This document shows positions 47,941 to 59,900 of a stretch of 64,000 nucleotides of DNA, piece by piece (position 1 is the stretch's first letter; each line of letters opens with the position of its first letter). This stretch comes from Terebella lapidaria (lineage: Eukaryota; Annelida; Polychaeta; Terebellida; Terebellidae), in the NCBI GenBank assembly GCA_949152475.1, contig OX424562.1, positions 39,294,157 to 39,358,156 of the forward strand. The letters are read 5' to 3'. The notes beneath the pieces are model-generated. The model had not been told where the DNA came from. It ran no database searches and was given only the letters and a program-made list of their open reading frames with translations. The position numbers were made by a program, and so were the translations under genes.

Positions 47941-50900
47941 CTGGGGACAAAGAGGATGGCATGATATAGTAGATGGATGGACAATGTTCAAGATGATTGT
48001 ATTGTGCATGGTAGTCATGCCAGTGTTTCTACTGTTTTCATTTCGGCACATGTATGTTGTATGTTAGAATGTGGTCTGTTTTGATACTTCAAATAGTAAC
48101 CATTAGCGATACATGTTTATTCCAGTTACAAGCAGTTCTTCATAGTATATATCGATGTTGTGACTTGGCATCCTCATCCTTACTCAACACATAATCCAAT
48201 ACCAGAAATCAATCTTACTTTGTAGCAAGTCGTTTGACGGTGATCTGTGGCCCGTAGTTTTTGCCCTGTACCATCGTCCTGCCCATAGACCTGACAAGAG
48301 GCAGTGTGTACACTCGCGCGGCTAGTAGATTCCGCAGTCGGCCCTGTGCCAATGCCTGGCAGCCACTCGAATAACGTGCTGTCTCCTCCTGAATATACAA
48401 GGGAGTTTGAAGATACATATGATAATATTGGGTCAGTTATTCATCTGAACCACTCCAAAGCATCACTACTAAACTAACTATATATACCATATGTAGATAT
48501 CCTCATATCTATATATCGCTTCACGGTGACAGACTGGACATTTGCGTTCAAGTAATATAAGACGTTGTTATGGCAACCATGCACTACCTGAGGTGAGTTG
48601 AGGTTGAGGAGACGCCAGCTTGCATAGACAAGATCGGAGAAGTGGTGCAGGAGGCGGAGTCTCGCTCTGATCGCGTCGACGCTGGTGTCGCGGAGAGCCG
48701 AGTACTGGCTAGGGACCTCCTGCGGTAGTCCCAGCTGGAGGTGTGAGTTGACCCCCGGGTTACGCTGGATGGGGGGCGGGGCAGTCCACGCGGCACTGTG
48801 GGTTCTCCCTGCCGAGATCTGGTGGATGAGCAGTTAGAATACAAATGTTGAACGATTAGATTTATTAATTTTCTTTGGATAATAGTCTTTGAACAGTGTT
48901 TGAGATTCAGTTTTTTGAGGATATACGTATATATCGTACCATGAACATTTTGAAGAAATTTCTAGGCCATTTTGTTCATATATTTCCAAGGTATCTCTAA
49001 GCTCTCCTACAATTTTCCTATGATTCATGTATATCGTGGCACACACCTGTCTGGCGTTCTTGCCGCCGGCCTCGTTGACGAGCTGTGGCTCCCGGACTGC
49101 GCTAGTGTGTCCCAGACCGAGCTGGCCATCCCCATTACTCCCCCATGCCCACAGCTCCCCGTCACTCGTCAGGGCAAGGGTGTGCTCCGCGCCCACCGCG
49201 ATATCCTCGATAAAGTGCCCTGCCAGCACCAACAACTGCTGCGGCTTGTTGTGGCCTCGAGCTCGCGAGTCCGGCTGGCCAATCAGCCGATCTGTAGGAG
49301 AGTTTCTAGTGATCTATTTCCAACGGTTTCAAGGCATTCATTATTTCAAGAATATTTCAGAATTGTTGTTTATCAAGTTAATGTAGCTGGTGGTAATCAA
49401 TCAGAAAATCCCAGCCACCTCAAGAACATGGCATCCAACACGTATACAGAATATACAATAGCATGACGCCTTAAATCGATACCAATGATCATCAAAGTTC
49501 CCGAGTGTCACACATACCCTGTCCCCAGGTGTAGACTTTGCCATCCTTAGTTAGCGCGACTGACAATTGCGTCCCACAGGCCACTTTCTTGATCCCGAGT
49601 CCACAGAGCGAATCCACTTTGGTGGGGGTGGACTTGGCGGTGGTGTTACCAAGGCCCAGCTTCCCGTAGTCTCCGTCCCCGAACGCCCAGACAGTACCGC
49701 CGTCCTGGGACACACACAGGGTGTGGTTCAACCCACAAGCAACCTGCAACAAGGGTTTTGTGATAGCCTCATCTAATGTTTGTTGCATCATATATACGGT
49801 ACCGAAGTATATTATGCATCTCTTACAACAAATAGGAAAATATTTTGTTGTTGTGTGGATATAACTCATGGGATGGTGCCATCAAATACTTGTACATCAA
49901 CTGGACTAAGTTTGTGTACAGTATGCAATCATGTCCTCCCTAACTTGAAACATGAACGCTTTGAAGTATCGTATCAGTTTAATATGTATACATTGCTCTT
50001 ACTAAAAGAAACAATATATATCCTGTATCATATATGTTAATATCTGACCTGACTGACGTGGTAGCTGTCGAGGGAAGTGACCTGAGCCGGAAGTTTTTTA
50101 TTGGAGGTCGTTCCCAGTCCGAGCCGGCCATAGTCACCATTACCAAACGTGTACAGCTTGCCGTCGGCACTGACCACTGCACTGTGCTTGAAGCCACAAG
50201 CCATCTGAATCGAACAAGTTTTTTTTTATCCAAGTACTGAGAGGTTTTTCTGCCTCCAAAACATGAGTGGTTACAGCAATGAATCAGATCAACAACAGTT
50301 CTATGTTAAATCAAGCAAGATCAGTCTGCTCAATACACACTACACATCAACAATTATCCATATCTATCTAGGCTAACTTGCAATTTCACAACTCATTCCT
50401 GACCTGCATGATCTCCTCGCCCTGCAGGAACTCTATCTGTCTGGGCCGGCGCTGGCGGTCGCTGTTCCCATGCCCGAGCTTCCCGTAGTCGCCGTCCCCC
50501 CAGCTGAACACCTCCCCGCTCTCAGTCAGCGCCATGCTGTGGCCGTCAGAACCCACCGACGTCACTAGCTGTGTCACCACGTAACCTAGCAACAAGGGAG
50601 AGACAAAGCTGTGACACCACGTAACCTAGCAACAAGGGAGAGACAAAGCTGTGACACCACGTAACCTAGCAACAAGGGAGAGACAAAGCTGTGTCACCAC
50701 GTAACCTAGCAACAAGGGAGAGACAAAGCTGCGTCACCACGTAACCTAGCAACAAGGGAGAGACAAAGCTGTGTCACCACGTAACCTAGCAACAAGGGAG
50801 AGACAAAGCTGTGTCACCACGTAACCTGGCAACAAGGGAGAGACAAAGCTGTGTCACCACGTAACCTAGCAACAAGGGAGAGACAAAGCTGTGTCACCAC

Positions 50901-53900
50901 GTAACCTAGCAACAAGGGAGAGACAAAGCTGTGACACCACGTAACCTAGCAACAAGGGAGAGACAAAGCTGTGTCACCACGTAACCTAGCAACAAGGGAG
51001 AGACAAAGCTGCATCACCACGTAACCTAGCAACAAGGGAGAGACAAAGCTGCGTCACCACGTAACCTAGCAACAAGGGAGAGACAAAGCTGTGTGACCAC
51101 ATAACCTAGCAACAAGGGAGAGACAAAGCTGTGTCACCACATAACCTAGCAACAAAGGAGAGGCAAAGCTGTGTCACCACATAACCTAGCAACAAGGGAG
51201 AGACAAAGCTGTGTGACCACATAACCTAGCAACAAGGGAGAGGCAAAGCTGTGTCACCACATAACCTAGCAACAAGGGAGAGACAAAGCTGTGTCACCAC
51301 ATAACCTAGCAACAAGGGAGAGACAAAGCTGTGTCACCACGTAACCTAGCAACAAGGGAGAGACAAAGCTGTGTGACCACGTAACCTAGCAACAAGGGAG
51401 AGATAAAGCTGTGTCACCACGTAACCTGGCAACAAGGGAGAGGCAAAGCTGTGTCACCACATAACCTAGCAACAAGGGAGAGACAAAGCTGTGTCACCAC
51501 GTAACCTAGCAACAAGGGAGAGACAAAGCTGTGTCACCACGTAACCTAGCAACAAGGGAGAGACAAAGCTGTGTGACCACGTAACCTAGCAACAAGGGAG
51601 AGATAAAGCTGTGTCACCACGTAACCTAGCAACAAGGGAGAGACAAAGCTGTGTCACCACGTAACCTAGCAACAAGGGAGAGACAAAGCTGTGACACCAT
51701 GTAACCTAGCAACAAGAAGGACAGTGTTGGTTCACAGACTGCAGTAACCATGGTACTATGCTGCTTCAGTTGGTGACAGAAATAATGTAGTCAAATCTGC
51801 TCCAGTAAGAGATCAGCTGGCTAGTTGTTGGAAAATGTTGCGTCTCGCATGTTTACTTTACCTTGTAGTGCTGAGAGCAGTGTCAGCGTGTGCAGGTCGT
51901 CCGAGTTCCCCTGTCCAAGTCTCCCGTAGCTTCCTTCACCGCACGCCGACACGGAACCATTGGCGTGGATCACAAACGTACAGTTCTGACCACACACGAT
52001 CTGGAGAGTAAATGATTTGACCATTGTAATGCAAAGAACTACTCCGCAACGCATTATAACATGTAGAAACAGCTGACTTTGTTTGGTGTCTAGAAAAGTA
52101 TTGTTATTTATTCTTATTATTACAAGTTCATTTTTTATTGGTCTCGTTTACTGATTTGATCATTGTTATTTCTGGATATGGCCCGTATATCCGTAGATCT
52201 TGTGCAGACATGATAAAATCAATTCATTACTTAGAATTTGTTTCGTATGTTCCCATTGTCATAAACACCATTTAATATACTGTAAAACGACTAATTTTGG
52301 CGGACGATTTATTTGGCGGATTTGGCGGTGGGGGAAAACCGCCAAATTAAATCGCCCCCAAATAACATGGGGCTCAAAACTGCCAAATTTAATAGCCGCC
52401 AATATTAGATGTTTTACAGTACATATTCCACACTGACACACACCTGGTGAGCGCTGGAGAAGGAGGGCGTGAGTTTGGGTATGAGGACGTTACGTCCGCT
52501 CTCACACAGCTGTCCGTGGCGGCCCCCGCCCCACATGTATACGTCACACCGACCGCCCAGCTGCCAGTCCTCCGGGCGCTGTGCCGACCACGTTACAACC
52601 TGCTCGTCCATCACCGCACTCCACGCACCGTTGTCCTGGCAACAAAGGGTCGAAACGATCATGGGTCAATATACATAGGAGCAGAGCATACACTTAGCTG
52701 TAGACACCAGTTGGGATAATGTGCTTCGATACACAGCAAAGTGGCTTGTGAACCATGTTGATATTCAAACTCATTTTAACATGCAGAAAAAATAAACAAC
52801 ATGAAGTGTTACATTTAAGCAATGGCTTTCACAAACGTTCAGTACAGTCAACACTTACGTAAGGGTCCTTATCGTAGACCATCTGCGTGGGTTCCGCCAG
52901 GGATTTGAGGAACTGTCCAGGGAAGGTTGCACGCTTGCTGAGGGCCTCCGCCGACTGGACTGTCATGCTGAAGTTCTGTAGCCACTGCCACTCCTGAACT
53001 GAACACTTGAAACCTGTGATAGGTATCAATGGTATGGATTGTTTGATCGTCATATCATCAACGTTATACAATCAACCACTAATTACTGAATATATAATAC
53101 CAACATGGTAATTGTTAGTGAAGAGCACTGTGGTCAGTATCAGAAGTTCCTCATGATTTTGACAGATGCTCCATGACCGTGGGTGAACGAATTCATCCAC
53201 TCACAGAACATGGACCGTACTGAGCAATGGAGATTTCAGTCAGACATCAATCCATGTCTATATGAGGCAGGACCACTCACCGATGGCTGGGGCGGAGTGC
53301 GGTGGCTGGACCTGCACACAGAGCACCCTATCCAGGCCAAGACCCACCGCTAGAGATGCCAGGCATTGCAGGTACGGGCTGTGGATCAACTGGTCACCAT
53401 TCCCCACGTGTGGCTGGAGGGTCAGGATACGTTTGTGAGATTGGTGTTCCAGAAACAATTTTTCACATAACTACAATGAATACATGGTTGCTTCATTTCC
53501 CTTGGATAACTGATGAGTTCATACTTTCTTTTTACGAATCACAAGTAACTCCATAATTTTATCATATGAAGCCTGAACTATGGTCACTATCTTTTGTATG
53601 AAGCTAACAGTCTTCAAATTTTACTTTATCATCATAATGTTGATAATTTTGCACACATGTATTGATATTGGAATAAAATCACACACAGACGTGCAGTGTT
53701 GATTCGTACCTTCTCATACATGTACTGTTCCTGCAGCAGGAGAGGCATGCGGAGGAGCAGAGCCTTGAGGCAGGGAGCCTGGTGCAGTCCGACCACGCCC
53801 TGATCCATCAGGCTCCGGCGGCTAGACGCCAGAACCTTGTGCTTGTGGTAAAAGTCTGTCGTGTAGTGCAAGATCTGTACATCCTACAAGTGGGATAGAT

Positions 53901-56900
53901 TTTGTATGAGGTCACCAATCATTGAATTACTCATGCCGATTATTGGGCAATTTATTAGGTCTAATGTGCCTAGAATAGGATCACAAACTATTTAGTTATA
54001 CATATGAGCATGTACGATTTAGTTAGCAGTATTCAGTAACACTGTTTATGTAAGTGACGAATGAAACCATTATATTGATGAGAGGCATAATATTGCGGAT
54101 GGTTGCCGAGTGATGGTCTTTTCTTTCAGGTAGACGTGTATCTGACCTTGGACCTGCTGAAGCAGACTGCGAGCCCGTGGTCAGCGAACCAGGACAGACT
54201 CTGTGCCACGCCCACTCCCGTCACGGTCTGCAGCAACGCTCCGTCCTAGCAACATAGACAACATGAGATACTAGTTGATACAGAATACTTTCTGTACAGA
54301 TTTAAACATTTGCCCACACATGTATGACAATTCTGAATGGAGAGGATATTCACATGGAAAGCAATTCATAAATTTGACATCTACCAGAAAGTGTAGTTCT
54401 AAAGTCGAGTTCAACATAAAACCTCATATGATTTTTGGCCATAACTTCCTTTGGGTTGGTCGGATCAATTTGAAATTTTGTTTGTTTCCATTTGGCACAA
54501 AACCGTATTTTTTCACCAGTTTTCAGATTTCTATCTTGAAAATTGAAAAAGTTGGCAATCTACTCCAATGTTAAATTTCACTCAAAAATGAAATTTGCAA
54601 GTTTAAACAGAATTTGGCATGTTGTTCGATGTTCACATTGCACAGTACTTTGTAAGAATGATATTTCATTAGAATACACCTGTATGAGTCTTCCAACTCA
54701 AAAACTTTCCTCATATTACATTTTTTAGCGGAATGAAGATCATGAAATCCCCAAATTTGCTTGAATTCCTGTGATCCGATTTGGGTCCAACATTTAACAT
54801 TGAGGTAGATTGCCAACTTTCTCAGTTTTCAAGATAGAAGTCTGATATTTGGCGAAAAAATATGGTTTTGTGCCAAATGGGAACATATAAAATTTCAAAT
54901 TGATCCGACCATCCTGAACGGAGTTATGGCCAAAAATCATATGAGGTTTTGTGATGAATTCAAGTATACACGGTAAACACCAAATGTGTCATCAAATCTT
55001 GTGGGGCGTATTATCTAATCTACACCTAGATGAAGTGTTTTATATGCTAAGCAAAACATGTTATCAAATCTTGTGGGGGCATTTTATCTGGAGGTGAATA
55101 TTGATTGATATATCACCTGTAGAGCCCAGATGTTGACCCAGCCCCTGGAGCAGCCTGTCGCCAGCAGAAGAGCATTGGGACTGAACGCGAGGGACGTCAC
55201 GTGGGTGACGTGGCCCTTCAGTCTGTGCAGACAGGTGGCTGACACGGGCCTCGGCTCATGGTCATCTGTACTCTGTAATACAGACAGCAACATGTAAACA
55301 CTGCAAGTATCACATGACATCGGTAATAGGAGTTGTGCTATAGAGATTTTATTAGCAAATGCTATCAAACTATCATGCTGTGACATTGGCAGTATCTAGT
55401 TGGGAGATTAGGTGCATCTAACAACATCAAACTACAGTTTGATTTGAATATTTTCGATTGTAACCTATCCCCTATAAGCGAGGTGACCTGGTGTGTTCCT
55501 GCCAGCACTGACCTGTCTCCTGACTTTGTGGAAGACCGGCACAGCCTCAGTCGGACGCGGTAGAGGCATCATCCATACACCGACAGAGCCATCAGCCGCC
55601 ACACTGGTAGATATTATGAGAATGTAATATTGATACCAGCTCACGTATTGAGAATCACATGATCATGATGAACAGGACATAGATAGTTCAAGAAGCAAGG
55701 GTTTTCTTTTTCATATGAGTATGCAAAATCAGCTGGATATCTTGTTGAAAATGTTGAAAATATCAAGTGATGAAACTTGACCAACAAAATTCAAAATATG
55801 ATTTTATTCCTAGAGAATTCCCAGTTCTGACCTAGCCAGCATGAGGGTGGGTGTGTCTGCCTTGCCGATCACCGGGCACCACTCGACGAGAGTGACCGCT
55901 GACTTGTGTGGCAGCTCGTGGACCAGCTGGAAGCTGTCCTGTGTGAATGTCCAGACCTTGACACAGCTGTCCCCTGCACAGCTGGCCAGCAGGAATCCCG
56001 TCGGGTCCCAGCGCAGACAGCTGATGCTTTTCTGGTGGAGTCAACATCAGACAGGCGGGAGTCAGACATAGAGAAGTATACTGTTCATCGTTCAGGGCTA
56101 ATTTGTTGGGGATTTTTGCACTAGAGACATATTTTTTCATATCAGGAGCCGTAAAGTATTGAGAGTATCAATAACTTTTGAAAATACATTCACTGTATGT
56201 ATAAAATACATTCTACATAATACATTGTATTTGCTCCTGCTTTGAGTGGGATATACAATAGCCTTGGCCTCACAGTGCATTGCAATAAAGCATCCAATTG
56301 CACATTTCTTATTTATCATGTTTATTGCCATGAGGTCACAGCCAAGTTCAAAGCCACACATGGCAAATGAGATGAACATCCACAAAGCTTGATTCACTGA
56401 CCTCATGAGCCTCGATGGTCACAGAAGGCTCCAGTTCGTCCTTGGAGCACATCTTGATTGTGCCGTCAGCGAACGCGACAGCAAATGCCTTGTCCTCCGC
56501 GTACCACTGTATCTGTGTGACGGCCACTGTCAGAGAGACATTCAACTGTCAGTACTGATAATGTGACCACGGAGGTAATACCTACTCCAAACTTTCAGCA
56601 TTGTCTCAGGTTATGATATGTTGAACCAGTATGCAATACTTTGCACAACTATAGAAGGTAGAAAAATTTCGCAAAAATCTTGCAAACTGATAATGAAACC
56701 TATACAGGATTTGTAGATATTGAATCTTACAGTTGTAAGTACTTTTGTCACCAAACACATGATCTTCATCGCCTACTGACCATCTTTCTTGCTGCACATC
56801 TGGAGCTCAACACGCCTGAAGGAGGTGTAGTCTATGGCCTCTATGAGAGCCACGGACCCGTCCAGCCTGCCAACGAGCAGCGTATCCGTGGAGACGCCCA

Positions 56901-59900
56901 TACAGCCGTCCATCAGTCCCTTGTGCTGGGGCCACGTGAGGGCCGTCACCCAGTGAGGCTGGACGTCCAGGTGACCACGACCGCCTGACAGAGAGGAGGG
57001 GGGGGGGGGGGGGGGGTTAAAAAAGCAACTTGGTGCTTTTTCTTGTGATATATTTATGTACTTGGTCCAAACAACCAAATTTTTTTTCCATATTTTTTAA
57101 CTACATTTTGATATTTGTTGTCCCTCACTGCCTATTTTGCACCCAATTTCAGATGTGTCCCAAGCTGACATTTTAACAAATTAAATGATCAGGACGGTCC
57201 AATTTAAATGTTCAGGATAGTCCAGGATATTTATACGAAAGTTAGGCTTCAAATCAGATGAAAAATTGTTTACATTTTCAAATTCACAAGGTTAGTGTTG
57301 TTGTTTTTTTCAATATGTCTTGAACAAACACAGAAGCCAATGAAACCAATTTCAACCCAAATCCACGGGTACCTTAAAGCATTCAAGGGGTATAAGAATA
57401 TGAGTAGATATAGATAAGGAAAGTAGAATCACACAGGATTTACTGGTACTTAGCCTGAAATATACACCTTATACATAAAGTGTGCAACTAGGATACAAAA
57501 CCACCCGAAATACTCACAGAGATTTGCTTAAAAGATATAAACGAATATATATCAGCAAATAAAGTATACAAAATATGGAAGATATACAAAAGCATATACA
57601 TGATAATATAATATAATTGTGTACAAAATATACAATGCAAAACACTGATCATGGTGATTTTGTTAAAATATCATATATTATTATGCTGGTTGGGGAAATA
57701 TATTTCAAACGAGATGAGAGGAAAGGTAGCACTGAGTTTATATTGCAATTTTTTTTCGGTTTTTCTTTTTTAAACACAACCACTGTATACTGTATATAGA
57801 TCTAGCAGCAAAAGTGAAACTGTAAAAGTGACACAGGTCTGTCACCAGAAAGCAGTCTCACAAGAAGCAGGACGCAGAACTTTGTGAATCACAAACAAGC
57901 AGCTTTAAAGCAGCTATACTTTGCCATGCTACATCAACACAGGGCTATATCAGCCACTGACCTGCCAGCGGCCAGATGTTGATCATGTTTTCCATGGCAG
58001 CGGCGATGAGTTTCCCGGAGTTGCTCCAGGTCAAGTGACCGAGGACGAGGCTCGCGTCCACTTCCTCATTGACCATCTTCTCGCCACAGTTGAACACGCA
58101 GGTCTGCTGCAGGAACTGGTGTGTCTTGTTGGGAAGGTTCCAGACCCGAATGGTTCTGTCCTGTCCACTACAATGTATAATGGCATGTTGGATCTTATAA
58201 GTTGTATTGAGATCCACAGACATTTCTATATTTTTTTACGTATATTTCAAACTTATTTTCTTAAGATGTCTTAAGATGCAAACCAATCTTAAGATGCAAA
58301 CCAATAGCACATTATTCCATACAAAGTACATACACTGTGCATGTTCAGAAAGCATCTAAATCAAATCTTCCATGATATAACACCACTGACCACGTTGCCA
58401 GGAGGCTTTTCTTGCCATTGAAGAGGCAGGCAGTCACTCGGTGCTGGTGAGCTTCAAGTTTTGAGGTAGGACACGGCGGTATGTCCCCCGAGAGGTCCAC
58501 CTGGGTCTCCACCCCGCGACCGGTCGCCTGGGCGGCGAGGGTGGCCACCAGCTGCTGAGCGGCCCACTGACGGTGGTCGGACCTCAGGCGGGCGGACAGG
58601 ACACATGCCGACAGAGCATTAGCCAGGTGCAGCGGGCTCATCTTCGGCTCAGTGGGCGACGGTAGAGGGCTGGTCGCGCCTGGGCAAATACACAAAACAT
58701 GATGCAATGTGTGATTTTTACTTAGGACTTTTTTTTCCCCACTGGGACAAAGCCACTGCAGATTTATATGATGATGTGACACTGACAGACCATTATTTAT
58801 ATAACTAGACGTTCTGTTGCTACTGGCCCGAGAGCTATTGTAGGTGCAGCAGGTCACATGGTTAAAAAATATTATGGCCAAATCGTCACCCCAAGATACA
58901 GTGATATATTTGTTTGAGCTTAGACTTGATATTGGCCTTGCAAGCCTACCATACCTTTGCCATCGTGCTGGCTGCCTCTCCCAAGTCCCGTCCCCCCAGC
59001 CTTGGCTAGCAGTCCTACGAGAGCCTGAGTGACGGCAAAACTGGGACTGGCCAGAGCCTTCAGCTCACAGGTGCTTGTTGCCTGGTTGCTGCGACGCTTC
59101 AGACAGGAGAACGTGTCCTCGATCAGAGAAGTGTTGAGACCCATGGCTGCTGTCACCAGCTCCTGGTGAAACATCAAAACTTTCAAATCATTTCTTGAGA
59201 TCTAATGTCATCGACCGCTGTGACTGACCTGCATTCATTATCGACTGCTATGAGAGATTCCAAGGAACTCACCTGTATTCATCACTGACCGCTATGACTA
59301 ACCTGCATTCATTATCGACTGCTATGACTGACTTGTATTGTATTCATTATCGACTGCTATGACTGACCGCTATGAGTGATACCCAGGAACCGACCTGTAT
59401 TCATTATCGACCGCCATGATTGACCTGTATTCATCACTGACCGCTATGACTGACTTGTATTCTTTATTGACCGCTATGATTGACTTGTATTTATTATTGA
59501 CTGCTATGACTGACTGCTACGAGTGATACCCAGGAACTGACCTGTATTCATCACTGACTGCTATGACTGACTTGTATTTATTATTGACCGCTATGACTGA
59601 CCTGTGTGCAAAGCTGGACAAGGAGCCTGGATGCTGAAGGGTTGTCCTGAGCCAGAGCTCCGATGGCGGCACTGAGGTGAGCCAGTTGTTGTCCGCTGTT
59701 GGTGCCACACTCAGGGCCTGCCTCAGACTTGACTTTCTGCACGGCCGTGGGGGCATGGGAGGGAAGCGACTGGCGATGTTTCTGACCAGCCGCACAGAGA
59801 CACATCAGCTTGACGATAAGCCGGATATCCGCCAGACCCATGGACTCCAAACCTGCCGAGAGGCTGCATGCTGAGCCACTGGGAATGCAACACAAATTAA

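Larger units (their letters stand above)
48219..52635 (-). other. HERC1: HERC1 second RCC1-like domain (RLD2) and linker exons
   Basis: The exons, 5' to 3', are 52444-52635, 51862-52000, 50404-50585, 50049-50204, 49518-49743, 49047-49291, 48588-48818 and 48219-48388. The first six encode the seven-bladed RCC1-like propeller, with one WG/FGxGDYGxLGxGN blade signature in most exons ([72 protein letters not shown]). The last two encode the linker into HECT ([20 protein letters not shown]). The intron between 51862 and 50585 is largely filled by a 40-bp minisatellite built from the acceptor of the 50404-50585 exon. In other HERC1 proteins this domain is a binding platform; here only conservation is seen. 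Confidence 0.95.

Noticed and set aside
48972-49466. 164-codon plus-strand frame
   Set aside because: It is antisense to HERC1 RLD2 exon 49047-49291 and runs on into introns; the other plus-strand frames over HERC1 exons are likewise shadows.
50571-51720. CRISPR-like array (regular 40-bp periodicity)
   Set aside because: The whole 40-bp unit repeats with no unique spacers, and it lies in a eukaryotic intron. It is a minisatellite.
56999-57016. Poly-G tract as a regulatory element
   Set aside because: A simple homopolymer in an intron with no other signal; also prone to sequencing error.
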